The notes beneath the pieces were generated by a model that made no database searches, was not told the origin of the DNA, and was given only the letters and a program-made list of their open reading frames with translations. This document shows positions 26,579-34,184 of a stretch of 37,554 nt of DNA, piece after piece. Each line of letters begins with the position of its first letter. Position 1 is the stretch's first letter. The position numbers were made by a program, and so were the translations under genes. This DNA comes from JBHIET01 sp046760785 (GTDB taxonomy: Bacteria > Chloroflexota > Anaerolineae > B4-G1): positions 1-37,554 of the forward strand of contig JBHIET010000027.1 of NCBI GenBank assembly GCA_046760785.1, in the 5' to 3' direction.

Positions 26579-26619
26579 ACTTTTCGGCAAACCTCTGAGA
26601 GTCGAATTACGGAGCGTTT

Positions 26620-27726
26620 ATGCGTGTCCTGATGATCTCCAAAGCCTGTCTGGTAGGAACCTACCAGCGCAAACTAGAGGAAATCGCCCGTTTCCCGGAC
26701 ATCGAATTGATGGTCGCCGTACCGCCATCGTGGCGCGACGGCAGTCGTATGATCCAGTTGGAGCGTGCCCACACTGCCGGTTACGAGCTGGTTGTCGAAC
26801 CTATCGCGTTCAACGGGAACTTCCACCTCCACTTCTACCCCCGCTTGGGGCGGCGGCTGCGCACCTTCGTCCCTGACATCGTGCACATAGATGAGGAGCC
26901 CTACAATTTCGCCACCTTCCACGCGCTGCGGCTGGCCAAGAGGTCCGGCACTCGTGCACTGTGGTTCACCTGGCAGAATCTGAACCGCCGTTATCCGCTT
27001 CCCTTCCGCCTCATCGAACGCTACAACCTGCGCCACACTGACTACGGCATCGCTGGCAGCACGGGTGCGGCGGCAGTCTGGCGGGAGAAGGGCTACGCCG
27101 GCCCGCTGGCCGTCATCCCCCAGTTCGGCGTGGCCCCCGAGGTCTTCGCCCCGAACACTGACGAGAGAGACCCTGCCCGTGGCTTCATCATCGGGTACGT
27201 GGGACGATTAGTGCCAGAGAAAGGGGTGGGTCTGCTGCTGGAGGCGGTGGCTGGAATGACCGGCGTGTGGCGGCTGGCTATCGTAGGGGTTGGGCCGGAG
27301 CAGGAGCGACTAGATTCACTTGCTCGCCAACTGGGGCTGGCCGACCGGGTTGTTTTTGAGGGGGTCATTCCTTCCTTGCGCATGCCGGCCTTCTACCGGC
27401 AATTGGATGTGCTGGTGCTCCCCTCCCGTTCCCGGCTCAATTGGGTCGAGCAGTTCGGACGGGTGCTGATTGAGGCGATGGCCTGCGGCGTACCTGTCAT
27501 CGGCTCCGACTGCGGTGAGATCCCCAATGTGGTGGACGACGCTGGCCTGATCTTCCCCGAGAACGACGCTGGCTCACTGCGCGAGTGCCTGACGCGCCTG
27601 ATGCGCGACGCCGACCTGTGGGTAGACCTGGCCCGGCGCGGACGGGAGCGGGTGTTGGCCCACTTCACCCAGGCGCAAGTCGCCGCGCAGACAGTGGCGG
27701 TGTATCGGGAGATGGTAGATTGGTAG
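26620..27726 (+). CDS. GT4-family glycosyltransferase
   Basis: A 368-residue GT-B protein. N-terminal domain: RVLMISKACLVGTYQRKLEE, and VPDIVHIDEEPYNFATF. C-terminal domain: GYVGRLVPEKGVGLLLEAV, LAIVGVGPEQERL, and a full EX7E motif in EQFGRVLIEAMACGVPVIGS. This is a clear GT4 donor site, better preserved than in the other GT4 proteins here. Ribosome site GGAG five bases before the ATG at 26620. It diverges from the LysM gene; no convincing plus-strand promoter was found in the 168-base gap. Next gene follows within 60 bases. Confidence 0.87.
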   Translation: MRVLMISKACLVGTYQRKLEEIARFPDIELMVAVPPSWRDGSRMIQLERAHTAGYELVVEPIAFNGNFHLHFYPRLGRRLRTFVPDIVHIDEEPYNFATFHALRLAKRSGTRALWFTWQNLNRRYPLPFRLIERYNLRHTDYGIAGSTGAAAVWREKGYAGPLAVIPQFGVAPEVFAPNTDERDPARGFIIGYVGRLVPEKGVGLLLEAVAGMTGVWRLAIVGVGPEQERLDSLARQLGLADRVVFEGVIPSLRMPAFYRQLDVLVLPSRSRLNWVEQFGRVLIEAMACGVPVIGSDCGEIPNVVDDAGLIFPENDAGSLRECLTRLMRDADLWVDLARRGRERVLAHFTQAQVAAQTVAVYREMVDW

Positions 27727-27786
27727 TGGTTGTCCTCAAGCAACGCCGTTAGCCTATCAGAAAAGTCGAGTCTATACTATCTGCCT

Positions 27787-30117
27787 ATGAACCAACGTCC
27801 AACCACAGTGCCCACGATCTTCGATCTCGTTTCCATCTCCCTGTTTACCTCAGCGACCTTGCTGCTGGAACAGGGTCTCGCCCGCATCTTCTCGGTCACC
27901 ACGTACTACCATTTTGCGTTTTTGATGATCTCTCTGGCTCTATTCGGCCTGTCGGTCAGCGGGACGTTCATCTACCTCAAGCAGAGGTGGTTCCCAGCCC
28001 AGAAAGCCCGCTCGCAGATCGCCACCTTCAGCGCATTGTTTGCGCTAGCCGTGATCGGCACGCTGTCCATCGTGACGCGCTTTTCAATTCGAGTCCATCT
28101 GGAATCGCGCGACCAAATCGCCTTCACCAGTGCGAACGTCCTCGAGACGCTGGTACTGTGCGTCGTCGCCGCGATTCCATTCGTGCTGATGGGCATGGCC
28201 GTCTCGCTGAGCGTGCATCACTTCCGCGCGCAGATCCACCGCGTCTACTTCTTCGACCTGGCGGGCACCGGCCTGGCGTGCGTCCTGTTTGTGCCGCTGG
28301 CCAACCTGCTGAGCGGGCCGGCTGTTGTGATTGTGGCTGCCATCGTCGCGGCCTGTGGTGCACTGGTGATGGCCGCCCGATCCGGACACAAGGTAACGCA
28401 TACGCTGAGCGTCGCCGTCGCGGTGATCGTACTGCTGGCGTTCAGCGCCGAGCAGGTGGTGCGCACGTTCCGCGTCGTCACGGTGAAGGGCAAGCACGAG
28501 GACGATTACGACTTCAGCAAATGGAACTCGTTCTCGCGCGTGACGGTTGACGAAGTGGGAGGAATCCCGCTGATCGTGATAGACGGTATGGCGGCGACGG
28601 CGATTTATCCGCCGGACGCACCGCAGAGCGGGTGGGTGCTGTCTTCGATAGGCGAACTGGTCTACAACATCCGCCAGCCTGGCCACGCGCTGGTGATCGG
28701 CTCGGGTGGCGGTGGCGACGTGCAGTCCGCGCTCGCCCTCGGCTCGCCGGAGGTCACTGCCGTGGAGATCAATCCGGTGATCGTGAACGACGTGATGCTG
28801 GGAGAGTACAAGTCGCTCTCCGGCGATCTGTACGAGCGGCCCGACGTGAGGACGGTCGTCGCCGAAGGCCGCAACTACATCCGCCGCTCGGACGAAACGT
28901 TCGACTCGATCCAGCTCACGCTGGTGGACACGTTCGCCGCGACCGCATCGGGCGCGTTCGCGCTATCGGAGAACAGCCTCTACACCGTCGAGGCTTTTCT
29001 CGACTTCCTCAATCACCTCAACCCGGATGGTTTGCTCTCGGTCACACGCTGGGTCACGAACCCAGACCGGGACTTTATCCGCACCGCATCGGTCGCGCGC
29101 GAGGCGCTGGTCAGGCTGGGGGCGCGCAACCCGGAAGATCACATCGTGGCCATCCGGGATCGCCCAGGGATGGGGACGCTGTTGGTCCGTCGTTCCCCCT
29201 TCCCGGCCGAGGAACTGGACCGTCTCGACCAACTGGCCGCCGAACATGACTGGGAAATCATGCATGCGCCGGGCCGCCACACGAACTCTCACGTTGCGGA
29301 GCTGCTGCTCGCGGCAAACCCGTCCAGGTTCTACGAGAGTTACTCCGCCGACGTGACGCCAACGACCGACAACCGACCCTTCTTCTTTTACTCCGTCAAG
29401 CCACGCGACCTGATCCCGTCCGGCGGCAACTGGTCACGGCTGCTGCTGAACAACTTCGCCGTCGTTGTGCTGTTCACCGTGCTGGTGATCGTGGCCGCGC
29501 TGACCGTGCTCTTCATCCTTGGGCCGCTCTGGTTACGACGCCGAGAGAAGGCGCACAACGCTCAGACGCGGGGACGGCGTATGCTGGTGTACTTCATGGC
29601 GCTCGGAGTCGGTTTCATCACCGTGGAAATCGCGTTACTGCAACGCTTCGTCCTGTTCCTCGGCCACCCGTCGTATTCGTTCGCCACCGTCGTCTTTTCG
29701 ATCCTGGCGATGAGTTCGCTCGGGGCACGCACCAGCGGCCGGGTCAGCGACGCACAGCGTGCTTCCATGATCCGGCTGGCCGCCAGCACAGTCATCGTAA
29801 TCATGTGTCTGCACGCGCTGCTCCTGAATGGGCTGCTGGCCCGCCTGGTCGGGCTGCCGCTCGGGGCACGCTTGCTCATCACATTCTTTTTGCTTGCACC
29901 TTCAAGCTACGCTATGGGCTTCTTGCTCCCGCTCGGAGTGCGCACCGTTGACGATATCGCGCCGGAGATGGTGCCGTGGTGCTGGGGGCTGAACGGCTCG
30001 GCATCCGTTGTAGGATCTGTGCTGACCATGGTCGGGATGATAAATTTGGGCTTTCAAGCCACGCTCATCGCAGGCGCAGCGGTCTACACTGTCGCACTGT
30101 TGAGCGCCCGGCGATAG
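27787..30117 (+). CDS. spermidine-synthase-like polytopic membrane protein
   Basis: About 776 residues: six or so N-terminal membrane helices, a central class I Rossmann domain like spermidine synthase (HALVIGSGGGGDVQSALALG, TAVEINPVIV, TVVAEGRNYIRR, LTLVDTFAATASGAFALSEN), and about six more C-terminal helices. The domain keeps the nucleotide-binding glycine loop, but the usual gatekeeper aspartate pattern is changed, so true aminopropyl transfer is doubtful. Such SpeE-membrane fusions are widespread in bacteria and have no settled role. An in-frame TTG at 27730 could add 19 residues, but the ATG at 27787 begins just before the first helix and is preferred. Neither has a clear ribosome site. 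Confidence 0.78.
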   Translation: MNQRPTTVPTIFDLVSISLFTSATLLLEQGLARIFSVTTYYHFAFLMISLALFGLSVSGTFIYLKQRWFPAQKARSQIATFSALFALAVIGTLSIVTRFSIRVHLESRDQIAFTSANVLETLVLCVVAAIPFVLMGMAVSLSVHHFRAQIHRVYFFDLAGTGLACVLFVPLANLLSGPAVVIVAAIVAACGALVMAARSGHKVTHTLSVAVAVIVLLAFSAEQVVRTFRVVTVKGKHEDDYDFSKWNSFSRVTVDEVGGIPLIVIDGMAATAIYPPDAPQSGWVLSSIGELVYNIRQPGHALVIGSGGGGDVQSALALGSPEVTAVEINPVIVNDVMLGEYKSLSGDLYERPDVRTVVAEGRNYIRRSDETFDSIQLTLVDTFAATASGAFALSENSLYTVEAFLDFLNHLNPDGLLSVTRWVTNPDRDFIRTASVAREALVRLGARNPEDHIVAIRDRPGMGTLLVRRSPFPAEELDRLDQLAAEHDWEIMHAPGRHTNSHVAELLLAANPSRFYESYSADVTPTTDNRPFFFYSVKPRDLIPSGGNWSRLLLNNFAVVVLFTVLVIVAALTVLFILGPLWLRRREKAHNAQTRGRRMLVYFMALGVGFITVEIALLQRFVLFLGHPSYSFATVVFSILAMSSLGARTSGRVSDAQRASMIRLAASTVIVIMCLHALLLNGLLARLVGLPLGARLLITFFLLAPSSYAMGFLLPLGVRTVDDIAPEMVPWCWGLNGSASVVGSVLTMVGMINLGFQATLIAGAAVYTVALLSARR

Positions 30118-30131
30118 ACACGCGCAAAAGC

Positions 30132-30156
30132 AACCGTTCCACGCGCCGCTACGGTT
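30132..30156 (-). terminator. candidate terminator between convergent genes
   Basis: Arms AACCGT (30132-30137) and ACGGTT (30151-30156), 13-base loop, followed on the minus strand by GCTTTTGC. The upstream arm overlaps the GNAT stop codon. Short stem, modest support. Confidence 0.35.
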
Positions 30157-30970
30157 ACCGCTTCAGCGGGGGAATGTTCAGCCGCCGAGGGCGTTTTTTG
30201 CGTCGGAAGCCCCGGTATTCCCGCAGCAGCACCCCACCGCAGCTCAGGTAGAAGTCCAGCGCCTGCCGATCGGCGGGATCGATGTGTGGCAGCGCCCGCA
30301 ACACGCGGGTGACCATCATACGAGGAAATCCCCACTCCCGACACCGTCGCTGGGCTGCCTCCAATAGTGCCGTCCCCACTCGCTGCCGCCACAGGTCTCG
30401 CACCACCTGCACGCCGAAGTCTAGGTGACCGGCGGCCCGGTTAAGGTAAACGCTTCCCACCGCCTGCTCCTTCAGCCAAGCGATCAGCACCTCTTGCTTC
30501 CCGAAGTCGGGGGGGATGAAGAACCCCCAACTGGACTCCTGGATGCGACGCAGGAGAGGTCGCTGCTCCGGTGTAGCCGACTCGAACTGGGCCGGTTCCC
30601 AGGCGGAGACCCCGAACACCTCCAGGCCGTGGGCCTCCAACAGCTCTCGCGCTTTTTCCAGCACAGGCCGGAGCAGATCGGGGGAGCGAAGGAAGATGTC
30701 CTGTACCTCGCCGCGTTCCCGCTCTTTCCTTCCCCACTCCTTCCGTTCGCGGAAGGGCACACGGAGCACACGGGCCACCCCCACCAGGCCTCCGTCCGCT
30801 TCCACTCCTAGGAGCGCCAGCCGCTCCTCCCCTCCAGCCCAGAAGGCCCAGAGGATACCCATCTCCTGCTTCCAGCACTCGTACTCGGCCAGGGAGCGGA
30901 AGAGCGGATCCTGGAAAGAGCGCACCATCCGCTCAAACTCCAGCGCAGGAATCTCTCTCGCCTCTACCAT
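30155..30970 (-). CDS. GNAT-family N-acetyltransferase
   Basis: About 271 residues. The C-terminal part has the acetyl-CoA-binding GNAT core: FGVQVVRDLWRQRVGTALLEAAQRR (pyrophosphate loop region QRVGTAL), then MMVTRVL and DRQALDFYLSCGGVLL. The N-terminal half is an additional domain (FRSLAEYECWKQEMGILWAF) that could be a second, degenerate GNAT unit. The start is the ATG at 30970, which overlaps the upstream permease stop as TGATG; a longer reading to 31093 lies wholly inside the permease gene and is rejected. The C-terminus is very basic (RRKKRPRRLNIPPLKR). The acyl acceptor is unknown. Coupling to an ABC exporter is notable. Confidence 0.77.
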   Translation of the reverse strand: MVEAREIPALEFERMVRSFQDPLFRSLAEYECWKQEMGILWAFWAGGEERLALLGVEADGGLVGVARVLRVPFRERKEWGRKERERGEVQDIFLRSPDLLRPVLEKARELLEAHGLEVFGVSAWEPAQFESATPEQRPLLRRIQESSWGFFIPPDFGKQEVLIAWLKEQAVGSVYLNRAAGHLDFGVQVVRDLWRQRVGTALLEAAQRRCREWGFPRMMVTRVLRALPHIDPADRQALDFYLSCGGVLLREYRGFRRKKRPRRLNIPPLKR

Positions 30971-32253
30971 CACGCCCCTCCCAGCGGACTTCGTCCTCCG
31001 TGTCCGCCCCGCAGGATCATCCAGATCTCCCGCAGCGTGGGTCGCTTGCCGTAGATGAGCAGCCCCACGCGGAACAGCTTCGCCCCCATCCACAACGCCG
31101 CCGGGATGGAGAGCAGCAGAATCACGATGCTGCCCACGACGTCCACCCAGGGGACCTCCGCCAGGGGCACCCGCATCATCATCATCGTGGGCGCGGTGAG
31201 GGGGAAGAAGCTCAACACCCGCGCGATCGTCATGTTCGGGTTGGCGAAGAGGAAGCCGCTGAGCATGTACGGCACAGCGGCGAAGAAGGAGAAGACCCCC
31301 GCCAGTTGTTGGCTCTCCCGCATCGTCGTGCCCAGCGCGCCCACCCCGGCCATTAAGATGGCGTACAGCGTGTAACCGAGCAGGTAGTAAACCACCCCCA
31401 GAATCAGAACGCGCATCGGGATGGAGACCGCACCGGCGACGGCCAGGAGAGCGACCGCCCCACCGCTGAACCCCACCGCGCTCCCCACCCAGACCAGCAC
31501 CTGCGTCAGCCCCAACACTCCCAGGCCCGCCACCTTCCCCGCCATCAACTCCACCGGCCGGACCGAGGAGACGACGATCTCGATCACCCGGCTCTCCTTC
31601 TCCTCAGCCACGCTCTGCAGCAAGTAGCCTGATGAGATGAAGATGGTCGTCACCAGAAAGATCGCCAGGAAGTAGGGGATGATGAAGGTGAAAGCGAAGC
31701 CCCAGGGCCCCTCACCATGCGCCTCCCCGCCAGAGGAGATCACCCGGGGCTCCACGTCCAGCGGGTCGGCGGCCCGCTCCCGCAGCGCCAGGTCCACCCG
31801 GTCGGCCAGCAGGTGATCCACGAAGAAGGCCCGCACCACCCCGGAATCGCTGACCATGGCCGCATCGAACCCGCTGCCCATGCTCATCACCACCACCCGC
31901 CCCGTCTCCAGATAATCCTCCCCGATCACCAGCACCTTCGAGACCTCCTCGGCCTTCAAGGCGGCCTCCGCCTCAGCCTCGCTCTCGTACGGGACGAAGT
32001 TCTCCTGGTACTTCGGCAGGATGGGGGAGAAGTAGCCCGACCCGTCCACCACGCCAATGGCTTTGTCCCCGACCTCGAACTGTTGCTCGAAGAATTCGCC
32101 CAGCTGGCGAGCCTGCCCTGCGAAGAACGTGCCGAACAGCAGAACGACGATGCCCAGCACGGGCACGATCACCGTCATGATGATAAACCCGGCCCGCCGC
32201 ACGTTGGTCAGATACTCGTGGCGGGCGATCACCCACACCTTGCTCAAATCCAT
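30970..32253 (-). CDS. ABC-2 type transporter permease (NatB-like)
   Basis: A 427-residue permease of the ABC2_membrane_3 type. It has one N-terminal helix after a cytoplasmic start (VWVIARHEYLTNVRRAGFII), a large outer domain (about residues 50-180), then five helices in the C-terminal half, including the conserved VAEEKESRVIEIVVSSVRP amphipathic segment. NatB-type permeases pair with an ATPase to export Na+, lipids, peptides or drugs. GGAGG lies about eight bases before the ATG at 32253, three bases after the ATPase stop. The C-terminus ends next to GNAT in a TGATG overlap, so ATPase, permease and GNAT look like one operon. Confidence 0.88.
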   Translation of the reverse strand: MDLSKVWVIARHEYLTNVRRAGFIIMTVIVPVLGIVVLLFGTFFAGQARQLGEFFEQQFEVGDKAIGVVDGSGYFSPILPKYQENFVPYESEAEAEAALKAEEVSKVLVIGEDYLETGRVVVMSMGSGFDAAMVSDSGVVRAFFVDHLLADRVDLALRERAADPLDVEPRVISSGGEAHGEGPWGFAFTFIIPYFLAIFLVTTIFISSGYLLQSVAEEKESRVIEIVVSSVRPVELMAGKVAGLGVLGLTQVLVWVGSAVGFSGGAVALLAVAGAVSIPMRVLILGVVYYLLGYTLYAILMAGVGALGTTMRESQQLAGVFSFFAAVPYMLSGFLFANPNMTIARVLSFFPLTAPTMMMMRVPLAEVPWVDVVGSIVILLLSIPAALWMGAKLFRVGLLIYGKRPTLREIWMILRGGHGGRSPLGGA

Positions 32254-32256
32254 CCC

Positions 32257-33147
32257 TCACGCCTCCCCGCCGCTTACCACGGCCACGAAGATATCCTCCA
32301 GCGGCACTGGAGCCACCTCGAACGCCTGTACCTCCACACCGCGATCCAGCAACCCGCGCAGCACCTCCTGCGGCCCGGCTCCCTCTGCCAGTGTCAGATT
32401 GAACGCTCCCTCGTCCGGCTCGACCTCCACCACGCCGGGCAGGTTGGGGGGGACATGGGGAGCACGGACTCGGATCGTGTTGGGAGCGTATTGTCGCTTG
32501 ATCTCCGTCAGGGGACCGTAGAGCACCGCCTGCCCCCGGTCAATGAGGAGGATGCGGTCGCACAATGCCTCCACCAGGTTCATCTGGTGCGAGCTGAGGA
32601 CGATGGTCTTCCCCTCCCGATGCAGTTCGGCTATGAGCGCCTTGATGCGCTCTACATTAACCGGGTCCAGTCCCTGAAACGGCTCATCCAGGAAGAACAC
32701 CTCCGGATCGTGGACCAGGCTGGCGACGAACTGGAGCCGCTGCTGCATGCCCTGGCTCAGGTCTTTCACCTTGCGGGAGGCCCAATCCTCCAACCTGATC
32801 TGTTCCAGGAGGACCATCGCCCGCTCCCGCGCCGTCGTCCGGCCCATCCCCTTCAACTCGCCCAGGTAGACCAGCGTGTCCAGAACCTTCAGGTTGCGGT
32901 AAAGCCCCCGCTCCTCTGGCAGGTACCCCACCTGTCCCTTCGCCTGGCCCGGAGGCTGGCCCAGCACCGTCACGCTCCCTGCGTCGGGGGTGAGGATATC
33001 CATGATGACGCGGATGGTGGTCGTCTTCCCGGCCCCATTGGGCCCCAGGAGGCCGAAGATCTCTCCCCGCTCCACCTCGAAGGAGAGGTGATCCACCGCC
33101 ACCACATCGCCGTATCGCTTCACGAGATCCTGTGCTCGGATGATCAT
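32257..33147 (-). CDS. ABC transporter ATP-binding protein (NatA-like)
   Basis: About 296 residues: Walker A GPNGAGKTT (35-43), Q-loop GYLPEERGLYRNLKV, signature LSQGMQQRL, Walker B VFFLDEPFQGLDP and the H-loop VLSSHQ. A C-terminal extension of about 75 residues (RVRAPHVPPNLPGVVEVEPD) is the DUF4162 domain common in NatA-type ATPases. The ATG at 33147 is preferred because AGAGGTGA is six bases upstream; the ATG two codons earlier (33153) would sit too close to it. First gene of the three-gene ABC-GNAT operon. Confidence 0.92.
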   Translation of the reverse strand: MIIRAQDLVKRYGDVVAVDHLSFEVERGEIFGLLGPNGAGKTTTIRVIMDILTPDAGSVTVLGQPPGQAKGQVGYLPEERGLYRNLKVLDTLVYLGELKGMGRTTARERAMVLLEQIRLEDWASRKVKDLSQGMQQRLQFVASLVHDPEVFFLDEPFQGLDPVNVERIKALIAELHREGKTIVLSSHQMNLVEALCDRILLIDRGQAVLYGPLTEIKRQYAPNTIRVRAPHVPPNLPGVVEVEPDEGAFNLTLAEGAGPQEVLRGLLDRGVEVQAFEVAPVPLEDIFVAVVSGGEA

Positions 33148-33206
33148 ACCCATTCACCTCTTGGACGTAAGACGTAGCCGGCCACGCATCACGCTTCACA
33201 TCTCAG

Positions 33207-33344
33207 CTATTTGACATCTTCCCGACAGAAATATTCAATCAAGTGCGGAGGAACGCAAAACCTGGCCCTGATGAAAATGGCGTCCTCTCGTGGCCGCGAT
33301 TTCGGCGATTTGACGACGATCCTCAAATCTCCGTCAAACGACAT
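33207..33344 (-). CDS. small ORF (45 codons) coupled to the PIN toxin gene
   Basis: A 45-residue reading frame whose ATG (33344-33342) overlaps the vapC-like stop codon as TGATG. The peptide (MSFDGDLRIVVKSPKSRPRE, ending EYFCREDVK) has no family I recognise. Overlap with the toxin stop is the same coupling seen for real neighbours in this window, but length and lack of similarity make it uncertain. It could equally be a decayed remnant. It fills most of the gap between the toxin and the ABC operon. Confidence 0.25.
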   Translation of the reverse strand: MSFDGDLRIVVKSPKSRPREDAIFIRARFCVPPHLIEYFCREDVK

Positions 33345-33790
33345 CAAGACTCCGGCCGATGGGCTCCCAACCAGCGGATGCGGGGGCAATCGGCGCGGAT
33401 GGAGTTGTAAAGACGCTCGTCGGCCGTCCAGAAAGAGCAGTTCAGGTGATGGGCCAGGGCCAGGTAGTGGGCGTCGTAAGCGGCCGGGCGCTGAAAGCGG
33501 GCTGCCAGCTCGAAAGCTTGCTCCGAGAGACCCGGCGGGTCGAGATAGTGAATGTCGAGAGCTAGGGCCTCTCGCAACGCCTGCCCGGCGTCCTCCGAGG
33601 ACATTGCCCCTCGCACAATCTTTCGGCGCAAGGTTGAAGTTACCTCGTAGCGGAGCAACAATGGAGCCACCGGCTGCAAGTCTCTGTGCGTTAACTCTTG
33701 CCACAGAGCGAGCGCTGCGTGGCTGAAACGCTCCGCTGTGACCAGGGCGACCACTACGTTGGCATCAACGCAGACCGGTGATCTCGGCAT
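33344..33790 (-). CDS. PIN-domain ribonuclease toxin (VapC-like)
   Basis: A 148-residue PIN-domain protein. The acidic metal-binding residues are visible: D9 in VCVDANVVVALV, E49 in RYEVTSTL, D106 in AYDAHYLALAHHL and D124 in WTADERLYNS. The family cleaves RNA, often tRNA, and is held in check by the partner antitoxin. The start ATG at 33790 overlaps the antitoxin end by 26 bases, and GGAG lies five bases upstream. The length fits VapC proteins (130-150 residues). Antitoxin-first order is as usual for vapBC. Confidence 0.87.
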   Translation of the reverse strand: MPRSPVCVDANVVVALVTAERFSHAALALWQELTHRDLQPVAPLLLRYEVTSTLRRKIVRGAMSSEDAGQALREALALDIHYLDPPGLSEQAFELAARFQRPAAYDAHYLALAHHLNCSFWTADERLYNSIRADCPRIRWLGAHRPES

Positions 33791-34031
33791 CCCGCTCCTC
33801 CCGCATCTGGTTGATCTCCTCTACGCTGCTGGGCATCTCACCATATTTCTCGAAGAGATAGTCCTGGAATTGACGCACACGGTCCAGTTGCTCCAACCGC
33901 TTCCGGCGGCGCACTTCAGCTTCCAGCGCCTCGGCCACCAGGCGGGATCGCTGGCCCGAGGGGACCATCTGCTTTACCTCTTCCCACAGCCCTCTAGGCA
34001 GCACCAGTGTGACTCGTGCTACATCTGCCAT
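33765..34031 (-). CDS. VapB-like antitoxin
   Basis: An 88-residue protein, with a DNA-binding-type N-terminus (ARVTLVLPRGLWEEVKQMVP, ribbon-helix-helix-like) and a charged, helical C-terminal half (LEAEVRRRKRLEQLDRVRQF) suited to wrapping a toxin. The ATG at 34031 is chosen because AAGGAGG is seven bases upstream; an opening ten codons earlier lacks such a site. It overlaps the toxin gene. A promoter and two copies of TTGTATGCA upstream suggest self-regulation. Confidence 0.8.
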   Translation of the reverse strand: MADVARVTLVLPRGLWEEVKQMVPSGQRSRLVAEALEAEVRRRKRLEQLDRVRQFQDYLFEKYGEMPSSVEEINQMREERDAEITGLR

Positions 34032-34044
34032 CTGGGCGCCTCCT

Positions 34045-34079
34045 TTGTATGCACTATCCAAACATACCCATTGTATGCA
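34045..34079 (-). promoter_or_regulatory. operator-like direct repeats before vapBC
   Basis: The 9-mer TTGTATGCA occurs at 34045-34053 and 34071-34079, exactly 26 bases apart, with a partial TTGTA at 34081. One copy overlaps the predicted transcription start and the other reaches the ribosome site. This is a good place for the antitoxin or the toxin-antitoxin complex to bind. Confidence 0.5.
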
Positions 34080-34108
34080 ATTGTACTACGCCTTTCTTGT
34101 TCTGACAA
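34080..34108 (-). promoter_or_regulatory. vapBC promoter
   Basis: On the minus strand, TTGTCA (34108-34103), a 17-base spacer and TACAAT (34085-34080). Predicted start near 34073, about 42 bases before the antitoxin ATG. Confidence 0.6.
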
Positions 34109-34184
34109 TGCCGGGGAATTCGTCTTGCTGGACAAGTAGGAGGGGGGCTTGCATGGGGACACCCACGCGGGGTCAGTTCATTGG

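Noticed and set aside
27730..27786. TTG start adding 19 residues to the spermidine-synthase-like protein
   Set aside because: No ribosome site and polar residues before the first helix; the ATG at 27787 is more likely.
30971..31093. 41-residue N-terminal extension of the GNAT protein
   Set aside because: It lies wholly inside the permease coding region, and the ATG at 30970 is coupled to the permease stop.
31717..33177. Long plus-strand open frame of 486 codons opposite the ABC genes
   Set aside because: Its composition is His/Gln/Leu-rich and typical of an antisense shadow; the minus strand has clear ABC motifs throughout.
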